Part shown: positions 11,628 to 21,801 of the stretch, one piece after another
Layout of the letters: each line of letters starts with the position of its first letter
How positions within the stretch are numbered: the first letter of the stretch is position 1
Assembly (NCBI GenBank): GCA_950295325.1
Contig: OX485805.1
Span: 14,927,501 to 14,991,500, forward strand
DNA length: 64,000 nt
Reading direction: 5' to 3'
From: Polytrichum commune
Lineage: Eukaryota > Streptophyta > Polytrichopsida > Polytrichales > Polytrichaceae
The notes under the pieces: model-generated
Database searches by the model: none
Seen by the model: the letters and a program-made list of their open reading frames with translations, nothing else
What the model was told of the DNA's origin: nothing
Program-made: the position numbers and the translations under genes

Positions 11628-12225
11628 GGAGAACGCACAGGGTTTATAAGAGCAACTTAGGAGGCGAGAAGTTGGGAGGTAAAACCCTGTACGTTAACGC
11701 ACAGGGTTTATAAGAACAACTTAGGAGGCAAAAAGTTGGGAGGCGAAACCCTGTGCGTTAACGCACAGGGTTTATAAAAGCAACTTAGGAGGCGAAAAGT
11801 TGGGAGGTGAAACCCTGTACGTTAACGCACAGGGTTTATAAGAACAACTTAGGAGGCAAAAAGTTGGGAGGGCAACTTAGGAAGGCCAAAGTTGGGAGGA
11901 GAAACCCTGTGCGTTAACGCATAGGGTTTGTAAGCGCAACTTAGTAAGGCCAAAAGTTGGGAGGAGAAACCCTGTGCGTTAACGCACAGGGTTTGTAAGA
12001 GCAACTTAGGAGGCAAAAAATTGGGAGGCGAAACCCTGTGCGTTAACGCACAGGGTTTGTAAGAGCAACTTAGGAAGGCCAAAGTTGGGAGGAGAAACCC
12101 TATGCGTTAACGCACAGGGTTTGTAAGCGCAACTTAGGAAACCCAAAGTTGGGAGGAGAAACCCTGTGCGTTAACGCACAGGGTTTATAAGCGCAACTTA
12201 GGAAGGCCAAAGTTGGGAGGTAAAA
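11628..12225. repeat. Array of eight ~65-bp units, each with a 24-bp near-perfect palindrome
   Basis: Eight units, palindromes near 11683, 11747, 11811, 11900, 11968, 12033, 12097 and 12162, with core CCTGTGCGTTAACGCACAGG. The spacer is conserved (AGCAACTTAGGAGGC and AGTTGGGAGG). A partial ninth unit starts the array. It lies in intron 1 (11443-13396) of the cargo gene. Confidence 0.9.
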
Positions 12226-12655
12226 CGACTAGGAGAGCCTAAAACTAAAACAAATATCTATTGTATGAATTTAAATCGATGTTCAGAACCTAGGAGCAAA
12301 AAAACTATTGAAAACGGGGTTAGAATGCAAGAAATGAGAAATATGACAGTCAAGTACTCATGCAATATGTTATAGGAGCTAGAAAATGACACAAAATAGC
12401 ATAATTTTTTTTTTGCCCCGAAACCCAAAATCTACGAGGTGGCCCAAAACAAGGAAATAGATAGAAGAATGAGAAAAGAAAATCATTTCAAACCAAAACA
12501 AAATATGAGAAGAATTTATAACTACGGAGATTTAGATAATATAGCATATTTTTGTTTTTTTTTTGGACCCCATTAGCATTTTTTCCAGATTTTACAAGTT
12601 TTGGCAAATCTACGAATTCTACAAAAAAAAAATTGTTTTTGAAATTCATGTCTCG

Positions 12656-12851
12656 GCCCTGTACGTTAACGCACAGGGTCTATGCGCTAACGCACAGGGT
12701 GTATGCGCTAACGCATAGTGGCTAGAAAGTTGCCAGCGCAGACCCTATGCATTAACGCACAGGGTCTACTTGCCTAGCTAGAGGCTTCGCAAAGTTGGGC
12801 AAGTAGACCCTGTGCGTAAACGAACAGGGTCTGCGTTGGCAACTTTCTAGC
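12656..12851. repeat. Palindrome cluster and 54-bp-arm hairpin
   Basis: Further copies of the TGCGTTAACGCA-type palindrome occur from 12656. From 12721 to 12774 and 12798 to 12851 the sequence is an inverted repeat (left arm begins GCTAGAAAGTTGCCA, right arm ends TGGCAACTTTCTAGC) with a 23-bp loop. Another palindrome copy is at about 13155-13180. Confidence 0.8.
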
Positions 12852-14775
12852 AGCTATGCGGGGCCACGAAGAGCCACGCTAAATGTGGCTGCAGGGACAA
12901 GTAATATAAATTGCCACACCCTCAAAGCATTTAGTCTTTTTTTTCTCCTCCGTCGGACCTGAGCTTATCGCTGCAAGCTCTCTCATCTACAGGTGCAGTA
13001 CAAGGTTTGTTTGCACTTTCGTGGTGACTAGGTAATTGCGCATAATCAGGCGTAAATTGCGGACAGTTTGGGTCGTTCGACCCTAACTAGGCACACAGTT
13101 TGGGTCGAACAACCCAAACCTCGCGTCCAACTTTGGTAGATCTGAAGTTGGACGCACAGACCCTGTGCGTTAACGCATAGGATTTGGTCTTGTAGTTTTG
13201 GGGTGAGCGGCCACCCTAATCGTACAATATATAAAGGTGCAAATGGCAGTGTCTAGAATAATTTTTGTCATTGTTCCTTGTGTTCGTGGTATTCTGTTGT
13301 TATTGTTGTTGCTATTGCTGTTGTTTTTGTAATGTTATTGCTAATGTATTGCTACTGGTTTTGAAATATTTATGAAACTTATTTCATTTGTTTTAGGACC
13401 AATCAAGGGATTTGGAAAGAACGACTCCTATTTCTACTGATGATGATTCCACAATGCATTCAATTCAAGATCGTCCATCTTAACAAGTTCATCATCATTA
13501 GGACATATCGTCAAATCTTCATAATAAGAAAAAGAAAAAGAAAAAGAAAAAATGAATCCCTCGATGATTTTGATTCGGATGAAGATAATGATGGTGACAA
13601 TAAAACTTATCAAGAGAAAGTGTGGGAGCTTACGAACAAACGAAAGGTTAATTCCACTTCCACGATTTCTTCAATCCGTGCTGGACCTAATGCTCGTTTG
13701 CGTGTACTCTTATGTCGCATGGTTCCTATGCCGATTGTGCGTTCTGCTTTGAAGGGTGACATTACTAAATTGGAGGCTGATTTTTTCAATGGTTATCGTG
13801 ATGGTGACCGTGTGTTTTATATATCGGCCACCGATCCTAAGAGAAACTTTTAATTCGTGGATGATGAGGTTCGCGCATCTTGGAGCCCAAATTGGGCTCA
13901 AGCCAATGCCCTGTTTGAATCTCAATTGGATACAAATTTGTCATTGACGTCATATAAGAACAAAATGTTTTTTATATGGGATGAAAATCACAGATTTTTT
14001 GCTTGAAAAACTTATATGGACCGCGTATATACCGAAGATTATGAACGTCATGTCTTTGTGGATTCTATCATTTTGGCGCCCGAGCCTGACGACATTTCAA
14101 GTTTGTTGACTACTATGCATGACATCAACAAGTAATGTTCTTACATATTTTTTTACACTTATTTCTAGTTTATATTTTATTTTCCAAATTATATCATGAT
14201 GAATCTAATCAATTTAATGTTTCTTTTAGGTCAACCGAAAATTCTCACGTATCCACCAATTTGGTGCATACTTTATATCGGATGCAAAGTATTGGCACCA
14301 TGCCTTTGACTTCCTTAAAAAAACAATTGGATCCAAAGAGTTATAAACGATGTGAGGAAAAGTCCGTCGAAACTTGGTATTCTTTGACACAACCAATTTT
14401 TTTGGATTACATGTACAGTGTAAGTTCTTCTACCATTGCTAATATGTGCCTTATGTTCATTCACCTTCATTTTACATTACATCTATATGAACTTATAAAT
14501 ATTGACTTTTGTTTGATTTTTCAGCAAGACCTTGCTAAGGCTAGCGATATTGCTCTCAACCAGTACAATGAAATTCATCCTCTTGAACGGACATCAGACG
14601 GAGTTTCAAAAGCAATGTCCGCAGCTGTCAACAAAAAACGTGCAATGTTATCTTCTAGTTTTACGAAACAACTAGCGATTGCCGATATTAACCTTACCTC
14701 TGCTTTCCTTGAAGAAGTTAAGCACCATTGGGGTTCATTTTCGGTGCCTGAAATGCTACAAGAGAAACTTCATCG

Positions 14776-14780
14776 TGTTG
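14776..14780. repeat. Target-site duplication TGTTG (left)
   Basis: Same 5 bp at 24925-24929. Five bp is normal for Ty3/gypsy integrases. Removing one copy and the insert restores the cargo exon frame. Confidence 0.85.
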
Positions 14781-15112
14781 TCACGGTATGCGGCGTCGGC
14801 GGCCGCATCTTATCCGTTGGGCTTCATCCATTTAGAGTTGGATGGATGAACCTTAGTTTTGGAAAGTGAGGCTCCTAAGTAAGGAGCCTCGTCCTTGGCT
14901 TGGCATTCTTGCCAAGTCAAGTCTTGTGAGTTAGTGTGTGGAGAGAGCTTGTGTGAGGTGTAGATTGCATGATTTTGCAATAAATCTTGAGTTCTTCTTC
15001 CCTTACTTACATTCTTGGATTCTCCCTTGGTGGAGTGAGAGATAGCTTGACTAATTTGTATGCATTTGAAGAGATTTAGAGCTATTGTGAGTGTTCTACT
15101 GTCTTCCTTCTC
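14779..15112 (+). repeat. Terminal repeat block B, 5' copy (334 bp)
   Basis: Starts TGTCACGGTATGCGGCG and ends CTTCCTTCTC. It matches 24483-24816 over the same 334-bp length with roughly 12 mismatches. The 5' end lacks block A, which a normal LTR arrangement would require either before or after it. Confidence 0.9.
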
Positions 15113-16863
15113 ACTTGGCAAGATTGCTTTATCTTTGATGTTTTCTTCTTCACTCTTGAGATGTAACGCGCAAAGGAGGGCGTGAAGACAAGGAGTGACG
15201 ATGTTGTGAAGTTCCGGAGCGAGAACACCGCGGATTTGTTAAGCAACATGAAGAATGCTCGCTTGTGAAGGTCACTTGAAGGTGAATTATGGTGATAAGG
15301 TGTTGAATTCTCCACAGAATTTTATGTTAATTAAGTGCTACCAAGCTTGAATTCACGGCGTTGAGCTGTTAGAAACAATTCTTGTTTGTGTTTGAAAGCA
15401 ATTCATTCATTCAAAACAACAAAATTCAAAGAAAAAAAAAAGTTTGATTTGGAAGAAGCCAAGCCGGTTCAGGGTCCTGGCCGCCTCTGTCCGGTGCCGG
15501 TCGGCGGATTCCCGTAGCCCGCCGCTTGGTCCGTAGCCGCCCGAGCCCGGGTTCGATCTCGGAACCTCCGCAATATAGCCGGAGGTCTCAGCCACCTTAC
15601 CTAGCCATACCCGTTGGCTACTAGGGAACGGGGAGATTTTTGAGCATAACAGGGGGATGCTCTGGCTGCCCCCTTGGCAGCCAGGAGACCGGGGAGATTT
15701 TTGGGCATAATTGGTTACACTCTAAGCTTAGTGTTGGTAAGCCCAAATCTGTTCAACCCGTCCAGGTGGCAGAATTCCTTGGAAGATGTCCAAGCAATGA
15801 TTTCATGTTTCGGGGGATTCGAAACCAACGAACAGATAAATGTATCAAGGACGGAGATTTTTTGAGCTTGCCAGGAACGATTGGATTTTTCAACTCGGGC
15901 ATACCAGGTTGAGTTTTTGGGCATACCAGGAAGTCGGGACATTTTTGGGCATTAACCGATTGAGACCCTAATGTTTGTAAGTCCAACCGCTTACTTGTTG
16001 ACATTCTCCGAGTTCCGGTTATTAAATTGAGATATATTATACAAATGCCGCTAAAAAGATATGTAGTTTTCTAGCAAACTTGAACTACAACCGGTTAATT
16101 GTAAAAGCCAACCGGTTCATTTTAAATTAGTTTTCGGTCCTTCCCAAGCATAGTTTAAATATGACATTGTGGCGAGCTTAGTTAGTTTAGTTTAATTTAG
16201 CTTAGCTTAGTTTTTCTTGTGTTATAGTGGATAGCAAGAGGGTTGTTCAAGCTTGTTTAGGGCTTTCCCACTATTATAATTTATTTAGGAATAGATTGTT
16301 GAGAAATTCTCGAGGGGTAGAGCATATTGTGTTAAGAAACACATATTCTAGGGACTTCAAGGAGGAGAGGATTTCATGTTGTAGTGCTAGATGAGAGATG
16401 TGCTTGTGCAATTTCTTTTCTTAAGCAACAGGGGCTCCACATTTTGACCACCAACCGCAGGCGGGTGCCGGTTGGTCACGGTCGCTTTCAATTTTTGTTT
16501 AAGTGTTGTTTTGGGGAAGAGGATCCAGTGTTGTTATTGCATTGTTCCTTGCATTTTGTTGTGGTACCTTCCCCCTGTGGTGGGCTTGTTGTGTTGGAGT
16601 CTTCCAACATTGCCCCAATTTGTTTGTCCTATATTGTGATAGGGTATTGTGGGGGTGAGGTCGGATTAATGACCGACGAGATCCTTGTGTGTGCACCAAG
16701 TGGGCGGTGCTTGTTTTCCTTATGGTGAGGCTGGGTTGATGACCAACAGACCATAAGTTTGGTGGTTTTGTAGGTGCAGGTTGCCTTTCACCTTTTATTC
16801 CTTTATCTTGAAACCACATCAGTTTGGCTTGTTGGCTCCAGTAACCGAACCCATTGCGGGTTT
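15113..16863 (+). other. Gypsy 5' leader
   Basis: 1.75 kb between the 5' repeat and the first Gag methionine. It holds a tRNA-like block on the minus strand (15430-15625), several repeats of a GGGGAGATTTTTGGGCATAA-like word between 15630 and 15960, and a 114-codon ORF (16384-16728) of no recognisable family. I see no conventional tRNA-complementary primer site. Confidence 0.5.
15430..15625 (-). repeat. tRNA-derived SINE-like block in the gypsy leader
   Basis: On the minus strand: GGTATGGCTAGGTAAGGTGG, then a B box GAGATCGAACCCGGGC, a GC-rich body, and a T10 run near 15430 that would terminate pol III. The block is more GC-rich than its surroundings. Confidence 0.5.
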
Positions 16864-19227
16864 ATGGTTACAACGCGGAGCCAACATTATCGTTCTCCGT
16901 CCCCAACATCCTCACAAGGTCGATTCTCAGACCTTTTGGACGTTGAACCAGTGGTAGCACCCGACGAGGCTTTTAAGCCTATTTCGGCGTGGGGGACTGC
17001 CACTCGGTCTCACGTCCATTGGGTGGGATCCTTTGACGAGATGGAGGAGGAGACCCGATGCGACATCCGAGACCAATTTTCTGGTCGACCAGGGACTATT
17101 TCCCTGCAAGATTGGAAAATTCGGTTCAGGACATGGATGCGAGAGAAGCGTCAACGGAATACCAATTTCAATGATTGGTATGCGTTTGAGCTCTTGCCCC
17201 AACATTTGGAACACGAAGCTCTTCAGACTTATGAGCAGTGGACGGAGGCTCATTGGATGGAACTGCGCCAGGTTGAGCGATACTGGGAGACTCAGGTTGA
17301 GTTGGTATCCGCATTGAAGGAAGGCGCAGCTTCTAGTTTGATGGCCGTTTCTGAGGTTAAGTCAGAGGTACCGGAGGGAGGTTACGTGGTGGATGTGGAA
17401 GGAGCTCCTCATGGTGAGCCGAGGGCTACGGGTCCTGCTCCTGCAGCGGTGAGTACCTCGAGCCCCATTCTTCCACTGTTACGTTATGCCCAAGCTACCC
17501 AGGCGGCATTAGCTTCTTTAGGAGCTCCACCGGGTTTTGATCCTTTGCAGGAATTCCAACTCCATTTGGAGGAGGAATATGGAGGCTTCCGCCGCGATCA
17601 AATGCAGCATATCCAAGACTTTCGACGGGAGAAAGATGACACACCTCGTACCATGTACACGAGGTTGGCGAGGTTTGCTAGGGAATCTGGAGGTGTTTTC
17701 ACCGAGAGCCAGTTGGTAAAGGTGTTTTTGTCAAAGATTGACAAACGCCTCATTGACTTAGCTTTGCCCAGGATCATCATGGATCATGGTGGCCGAACGA
17801 CACTTGCGGAAGCTTTCGCCATTGTTGAGCAGTGTGATCGTGCCTTGTGTCAGCATGACGCCATTGACTTGGTGTCCATGCTAGTGGATTCTAGCAAATC
17901 CCGGAAGGTTCCGATTGTGGCTGCGGGGTTGGCGGAGGCAGAGGTGGACAAGATCTTGCATTGTTGGTCTTGTGGACAGGCGGGCCATGCTAAGAAGGAT
18001 TGTCCTTCGAAGCATAGGCAAGCCCAGACTGTCACTACTCCGAAGCGGAAACCATTTGTTCCCGCTAAGGGCTCGACGAAGGGGGCGGGTAATCAGTTAC
18101 CCAAACAGTTGAAGTGTTCTCATTGTGGGCGGAACAATCACGCAGTGGAGAACTGCTTTGCTCTCCATCCTGAGAAACGTCCTTCTTCCGATCGGGAGAA
18201 GACGCTGGAGGCGAAGATTGAAGCCATGGAGGAGAGGTTCAAAAGCTTGGCGTCATCCGGCCAAATCTTGGCCTCACCGTCTTCCTCCGGAGCTCAGGCT
18301 AGTTCTTCCACTCCGGATTACTATATGTTCGGAGCCTCGGGCGAGGTGGTGAGTTCCGCGGCCGTGACATGTGCTCAAGCCGTGTCACAATCCATACCTT
18401 CGACCACAAATGAATATGTGGCAAGCTCGCGAGCTCGGGACAATGCGCCCGCGGACCAAATTGGTCAGGCACGACTACCATTATCTTTTGGATTGGCCGA
18501 TGCCGTCCAATCTGTCAATGGCCGTCATCCGAACGATGAGGTTTCACATTCAGCGACCGATGTGGCGCACACGTTGGCATCCAAGGTGTTGCACACACCT
18601 TTGTTCACGGCTATGGAGTGGTCATCGCCAAAGTTCCAACCTGCTAAGGTTTTTCACTTAGCAGGTAGGATTTTGGAAGGGAAGGCATCCTTACCTTCTC
18701 TGACCGTGGCTCAAGCCACTACGGACATCCTTGCTTCTGAAGATCCTGAGGATGTGGCCAAACGGCGAGCGAGACTTGCGGCAGAGACCATTGCGTCCTT
18801 TGACGTACATGCCTCAGATGACAAGGCACCGACCAAGTCTTCTGATTCACCAGTATCCGCGGGTGCAGCCTATCTGTCTGATGTCGCTGCTAGACCTGTC
18901 CGCGAGCGCCGCGGCATTCGACCCGGCGTTGTGCGTATGGTGAATGATATCGGAATTTTGGTGGTCAGTCGCACTGGGAGCAATGCTACTCAGGTTGCTC
19001 CCCGTTGTGTGATGATGGATTCAGGGGCACAACCAGTTATGATCGGCAAGAGGCTTGCCCAAGAGTTGAGGTTGACGGCCGAGGATTTGGCTCCCTGTCC
19101 ATTCACTATTGTCACATCCATTGGTCACGTGGAGCGGGCCATGGGTTATACTCGAGAACCATTACAGCTTAGCTTCCAATTGAACCTGGAGATTCACCCG
19201 CACCTCTTCTTCTTAGGTGTGCGGTGA
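16864..19227 (+). CDS. Gag with two zinc knuckles, plus start of retropepsin
   Basis: The start is set at the ATG at 16864 (MVTTRSQ); the frame is open further upstream but without support. A capsid-like central region contains RDQMQHIQDF, then YTRLARFA. Two CCHC knuckles follow: CWSCGQAGHAKKDC near residue 366 and CSHCGRNNHAVENC near 417, expected to bind the RNA genome. Retropepsin begins near residue 718 with CVMMDSGAQPVMIGK (catalytic D-S-G). The frame ends at a TGA inside the protease, whose C-terminal part (TNYDILVG) continues one frame back at 19224. That break is probably an indel; programmed -1 shifting is possible but would fall within a folded domain. Confidence 0.85.
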   Translation: MVTTRSQHYRSPSPTSSQGRFSDLLDVEPVVAPDEAFKPISAWGTATRSHVHWVGSFDEMEEETRCDIRDQFSGRPGTISLQDWKIRFRTWMREKRQRNTNFNDWYAFELLPQHLEHEALQTYEQWTEAHWMELRQVERYWETQVELVSALKEGAASSLMAVSEVKSEVPEGGYVVDVEGAPHGEPRATGPAPAAVSTSSPILPLLRYAQATQAALASLGAPPGFDPLQEFQLHLEEEYGGFRRDQMQHIQDFRREKDDTPRTMYTRLARFARESGGVFTESQLVKVFLSKIDKRLIDLALPRIIMDHGGRTTLAEAFAIVEQCDRALCQHDAIDLVSMLVDSSKSRKVPIVAAGLAEAEVDKILHCWSCGQAGHAKKDCPSKHRQAQTVTTPKRKPFVPAKGSTKGAGNQLPKQLKCSHCGRNNHAVENCFALHPEKRPSSDREKTLEAKIEAMEERFKSLASSGQILASPSSSGAQASSSTPDYYMFGASGEVVSSAAVTCAQAVSQSIPSTTNEYVASSRARDNAPADQIGQARLPLSFGLADAVQSVNGRHPNDEVSHSATDVAHTLASKVLHTPLFTAMEWSSPKFQPAKVFHLAGRILEGKASLPSLTVAQATTDILASEDPEDVAKRRARLAAETIASFDVHASDDKAPTKSSDSPVSAGAAYLSDVAARPVRERRGIRPGVVRMVNDIGILVVSRTGSNATQVAPRCVMMDSGAQPVMIGKRLAQELRLTAEDLAPCPFTIVTSIGHVERAMGYTREPLQLSFQLNLEIHPHLFFLGVR

Positions 19228-21011
19228 CGGATGCGACCAACTATGACATTTTAGTTGGTCAGCAAACACTTTACCTTCTTGGTTTTGGTTTGGACAACTG
19301 GACTGAGGAGGCGTGGATCCGACCAGGTTGGTCGGCTGGGGATGGCCGCAGGGAACTTATTCCCGTGGCTTTCGCGGCGGCCGCGATCATAGCACCATTA
19401 TCTATGGTTTTTGGATGTGGTGCTATGGTGGACACATTGCCTTATGGTTCCGCATTGTTGGAGGACTCATTGGCATTCATGGGGAGTACAGACGATCAAC
19501 GGGATATGGCACCTAAGGGTGCATTGGTGCGCCATCCCAAGGATCCCCTTCCTCCTTGGCGTGATTCCGCCGAGCTATTTCAGAGGTGTGAGGATATTGT
19601 TCACTCTCTCACTCCTAGGACACCGGTCATACCGGGTGTCCTTTCGGCATTGGCACATCCCATTTTATGGCAGCCGCCAGACGCGGGGATTACTTTGGTG
19701 GAACTGTTTGGGGGCATCGGCACAGGCTTAGCGGCCGTATTGGAGGCTGGCCTCACGGTTAGGCGGTATGTCTATGTGGACAACTCTCAAGTGTCCACCC
19801 GTGTGGCTCGTCACCATCTTCACCAATTGATGGTATTGTACCCCCAGCAGTTACCTCCAACTGCCATTCGTGGGTGTTTTTCACGTCTCCCTCGTGATGT
19901 CACATTCATTAGTGAGGCCGACTTACGACACTTAGGTCCGGTGGATATGGTGATTGCGGGATGGCCATGCCAGGGCCATTCACGTGCTGGAGCAGGCGGA
20001 GGACTAGAGGATCCCAGGTCTACTCTATTTTGGGACCTCATCCGCCTCATGCAGTGGTGGTATTCCCACCAACCTTTCCCTCCAGGGTATATTTTCGAAA
20101 ATGTACATTTGTTGGGAGACTCTCGGGACAAGGTGTTGGAAGGCGATTATTATGTTCGTCAACACCTTGGAGATCCCATTTTTGTGGATGCCGCGAGCAT
20201 TGGTTCTTATGCCCACCGGCCTCGGTGGATTTGGACCAACCTCGCACCGTCATCAACTTTAGCTGCAACATTTTCTGCAGTGCCTCCACCTTTTGATCAC
20301 AAGGTGGACGACATCTTGGATCCAAACTGGACTTCTTTGCCGGTTGTTCGAGATGATTTACCCCCGTTGGCATTGGTCAACAAAATGGGGGCACCACGGC
20401 GGGCCTTTCCCACATTTATGACGTTTCCACAGTCATTCGCTTTCCGCGATAGGGGGTCAGGTATGGTGTGGGATGTTCATACCAAAACCCACACCGAACC
20501 ATTGGCTGACGAATGGGAGCGTGCCATGGGATTCCGCACTGGCACCACCGCAGCTCCCGGCTTTTCTGAGGGTCAACGACGCTTCGTGTTGGGCCAAGCT
20601 ATGGATCTTCGTACCATGGTGTGGACTGTTGCTTTATGCCTTTCATTGCAAAGGCATCATGGTGACCAGTGGTTGTCTCTGGGGGCAGAGGACTCTGGTC
20701 AGGGGGCACAGCGGTCCACACCCATGGAGGAGGGAATTCACGCCATGGTTGGAGAAGCCGAACGAATTTTTCAATTCGAGCAGCATGTGATGGAGGAGCT
20801 TCGAGCTCAACATTTTTATACTGCTTCGGTTTCTTCGCCTTTGGTGGTGGCTTCATCATCACATATTGGTGGTGATGAAGAAATGTCAGACTCTAGTGCT
20901 AGCACCGAGACTGGGGGCATGATTAATGCCCCCCCCCTCTCATTAGCAATTAGAATATGTGCCAGCATCAGGTGGTTCTCCTTTGGTGGAGAGGGAGACT
21001 ACAGAGTTTGA
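19224..21011 (+). CDS. Protease end fused to a DNMT3-like DNA cytosine-5 methyltransferase
   Basis: This opens in the frame of the retropepsin C-terminus, with no true start codon (GTG). From about residue 155 it carries the C5-methyltransferase motifs in normal order: I, VELFGGIGTGLAAVLEAG; IV, VIAGWPCQGHS with the catalytic Cys near residue 249; VI, GYIFENV near 290; VIII, AHRPRWIWTN near 330; then FPTFMTFPQSFAF, a target-recognition-like stretch with EWERAMGF, and IX/X, QRRFVLGQAMDL. The GIGTGL and FENV contexts, IDAxxVSxAHRxR-like layout and Phe-Pro-x-Phe-Met block resemble DNMT3 more than DNMT1/CMT. All key residues I can check are present, so the domain may be active if expressed. It ends in a Ser-rich tail before RT. 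Methylating DNA at C5 is the known family role; its effect on the element is inference. Confidence 0.88.
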   Translation: MTDATNYDILVGQQTLYLLGFGLDNWTEEAWIRPGWSAGDGRRELIPVAFAAAAIIAPLSMVFGCGAMVDTLPYGSALLEDSLAFMGSTDDQRDMAPKGALVRHPKDPLPPWRDSAELFQRCEDIVHSLTPRTPVIPGVLSALAHPILWQPPDAGITLVELFGGIGTGLAAVLEAGLTVRRYVYVDNSQVSTRVARHHLHQLMVLYPQQLPPTAIRGCFSRLPRDVTFISEADLRHLGPVDMVIAGWPCQGHSRAGAGGGLEDPRSTLFWDLIRLMQWWYSHQPFPPGYIFENVHLLGDSRDKVLEGDYYVRQHLGDPIFVDAASIGSYAHRPRWIWTNLAPSSTLAATFSAVPPPFDHKVDDILDPNWTSLPVVRDDLPPLALVNKMGAPRRAFPTFMTFPQSFAFRDRGSGMVWDVHTKTHTEPLADEWERAMGFRTGTTAAPGFSEGQRRFVLGQAMDLRTMVWTVALCLSLQRHHGDQWLSLGAEDSGQGAQRSTPMEEGIHAMVGEAERIFQFEQHVMEELRAQHFYTASVSSPLVVASSSHIGGDEEMSDSSASTETGGMINAPPLSLAIRICASIRWFSFGGEGDYRV

Positions 21012-21801
21012 TGATTGGCCACTTGAATTAGGCCCTCGTCTCACTGGTGCTGAGGCACGGAAGGTACGAGCATTTATTCGCTCGTACCGTAGATGTTTTG
21101 CTTTTAGCCTTCAGGATATTGAAGGTTATAAAGGAAAACCCATCCACATTCAGTTGGAGGACGACCATCCCATTTTTCGGAGACCTTACAGGCTCAGTGT
21201 TTCCGAGCGGATTGGCGTTCAGGCTCGTTGCCGAGAGCTCTTGGCAGCATGGCTAATGGAACTTTCCAACGGGGAGTATGCTTGTGCTACGGTTATGCCA
21301 TCGAAGAAGGATATCTTTGGCAATTGGACGGAGAAGCGGATGTGTGGGGATTACCGTCCAGTTAATCGGAAGACCAAGTCGGATCGGTATCCTATGCCGA
21401 TCCCGGAGGAGTTGTTCGATGCCATCGGATTTTCTCGGGTCTTTAGCACCTTGGACTTGAGATCCGGATATCACCAACTTCCATTACTTACGGGAGATCG
21501 GGTGAAGACCGCATTTTGGGGTGTTGATGAAGATGGGAAAGATCAACTTTATCATTGGAAGTTTCTTCCATTTGGCTTGAAGAATGCACCCGCTGAGTTT
21601 CAGCGGGTGATGGATCAAGTTCTCTCTGGCTTGCCCTTTGCTCGGTGTTACATAGACGATGTGATCATCTTCATCACAACACCACAAGAGCATGTGAGGC
21701 ATCTGCAAGCCGTTTTTGAACGGTTGCAGCGGTGGGGATTGCGCTTGCACCACGGTAAATGCAAGTTTTCCATGACCGGTTGGCATATTTGGGACATATG
21801 A
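20947..21801 (+). CDS. Reverse transcriptase, N-terminal and palm part
   Basis: The frame overlaps the end of the methyltransferase frame by about 65 bases in another register, just after a C9 run (near 20930) that may have slipped. RT motifs are ordered: MCGDYRPVN, STLDLRSGYHQ, LPFGLKNAPAEFQRVM and the catalytic YIDDVII. The frame is lost near 21765, where one T seems missing from a T run; the following residues continue in the next frame. Confidence 0.85.
   Translation, partial: QLEYVPASGGSPLVERETTEFDDWPLELGPRLTGAEARKVRAFIRSYRRCFAFSLQDIEGYKGKPIHIQLEDDHPIFRRPYRLSVSERIGVQARCRELLAAWLMELSNGEYACATVMPSKKDIFGNWTEKRMCGDYRPVNRKTKSDRYPMPIPEELFDAIGFSRVFSTLDLRSGYHQLPLLTGDRVKTAFWGVDEDGKDQLYHWKFLPFGLKNAPAEFQRVMDQVLSGLPFARCYIDDVIIFITTPQEHVRHLQAVFERLQRWGLRLHHGKCKFSMTGWHIWDI

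Noticed and set aside
8692-12225. CRISPR-like arrays
   Set aside because: Regularly spaced palindromes superficially resemble repeat-spacer arrays, but spacers are conserved between units, there are no cas genes, and the context is a plant transposon.
16384-16728. Extra gene in the gypsy leader (114-codon ORF)
   Set aside because: No recognisable domain, skewed composition, and an opposite-strand ORF of equal length overlaps it.
19201-19240. Programmed -1 frameshift joining Gag-PR to the methyltransferase frame
   Set aside because: The shift falls inside the protease domain and I see no slippery heptamer with a following structure. An indel is simpler, though other copies could show otherwise.
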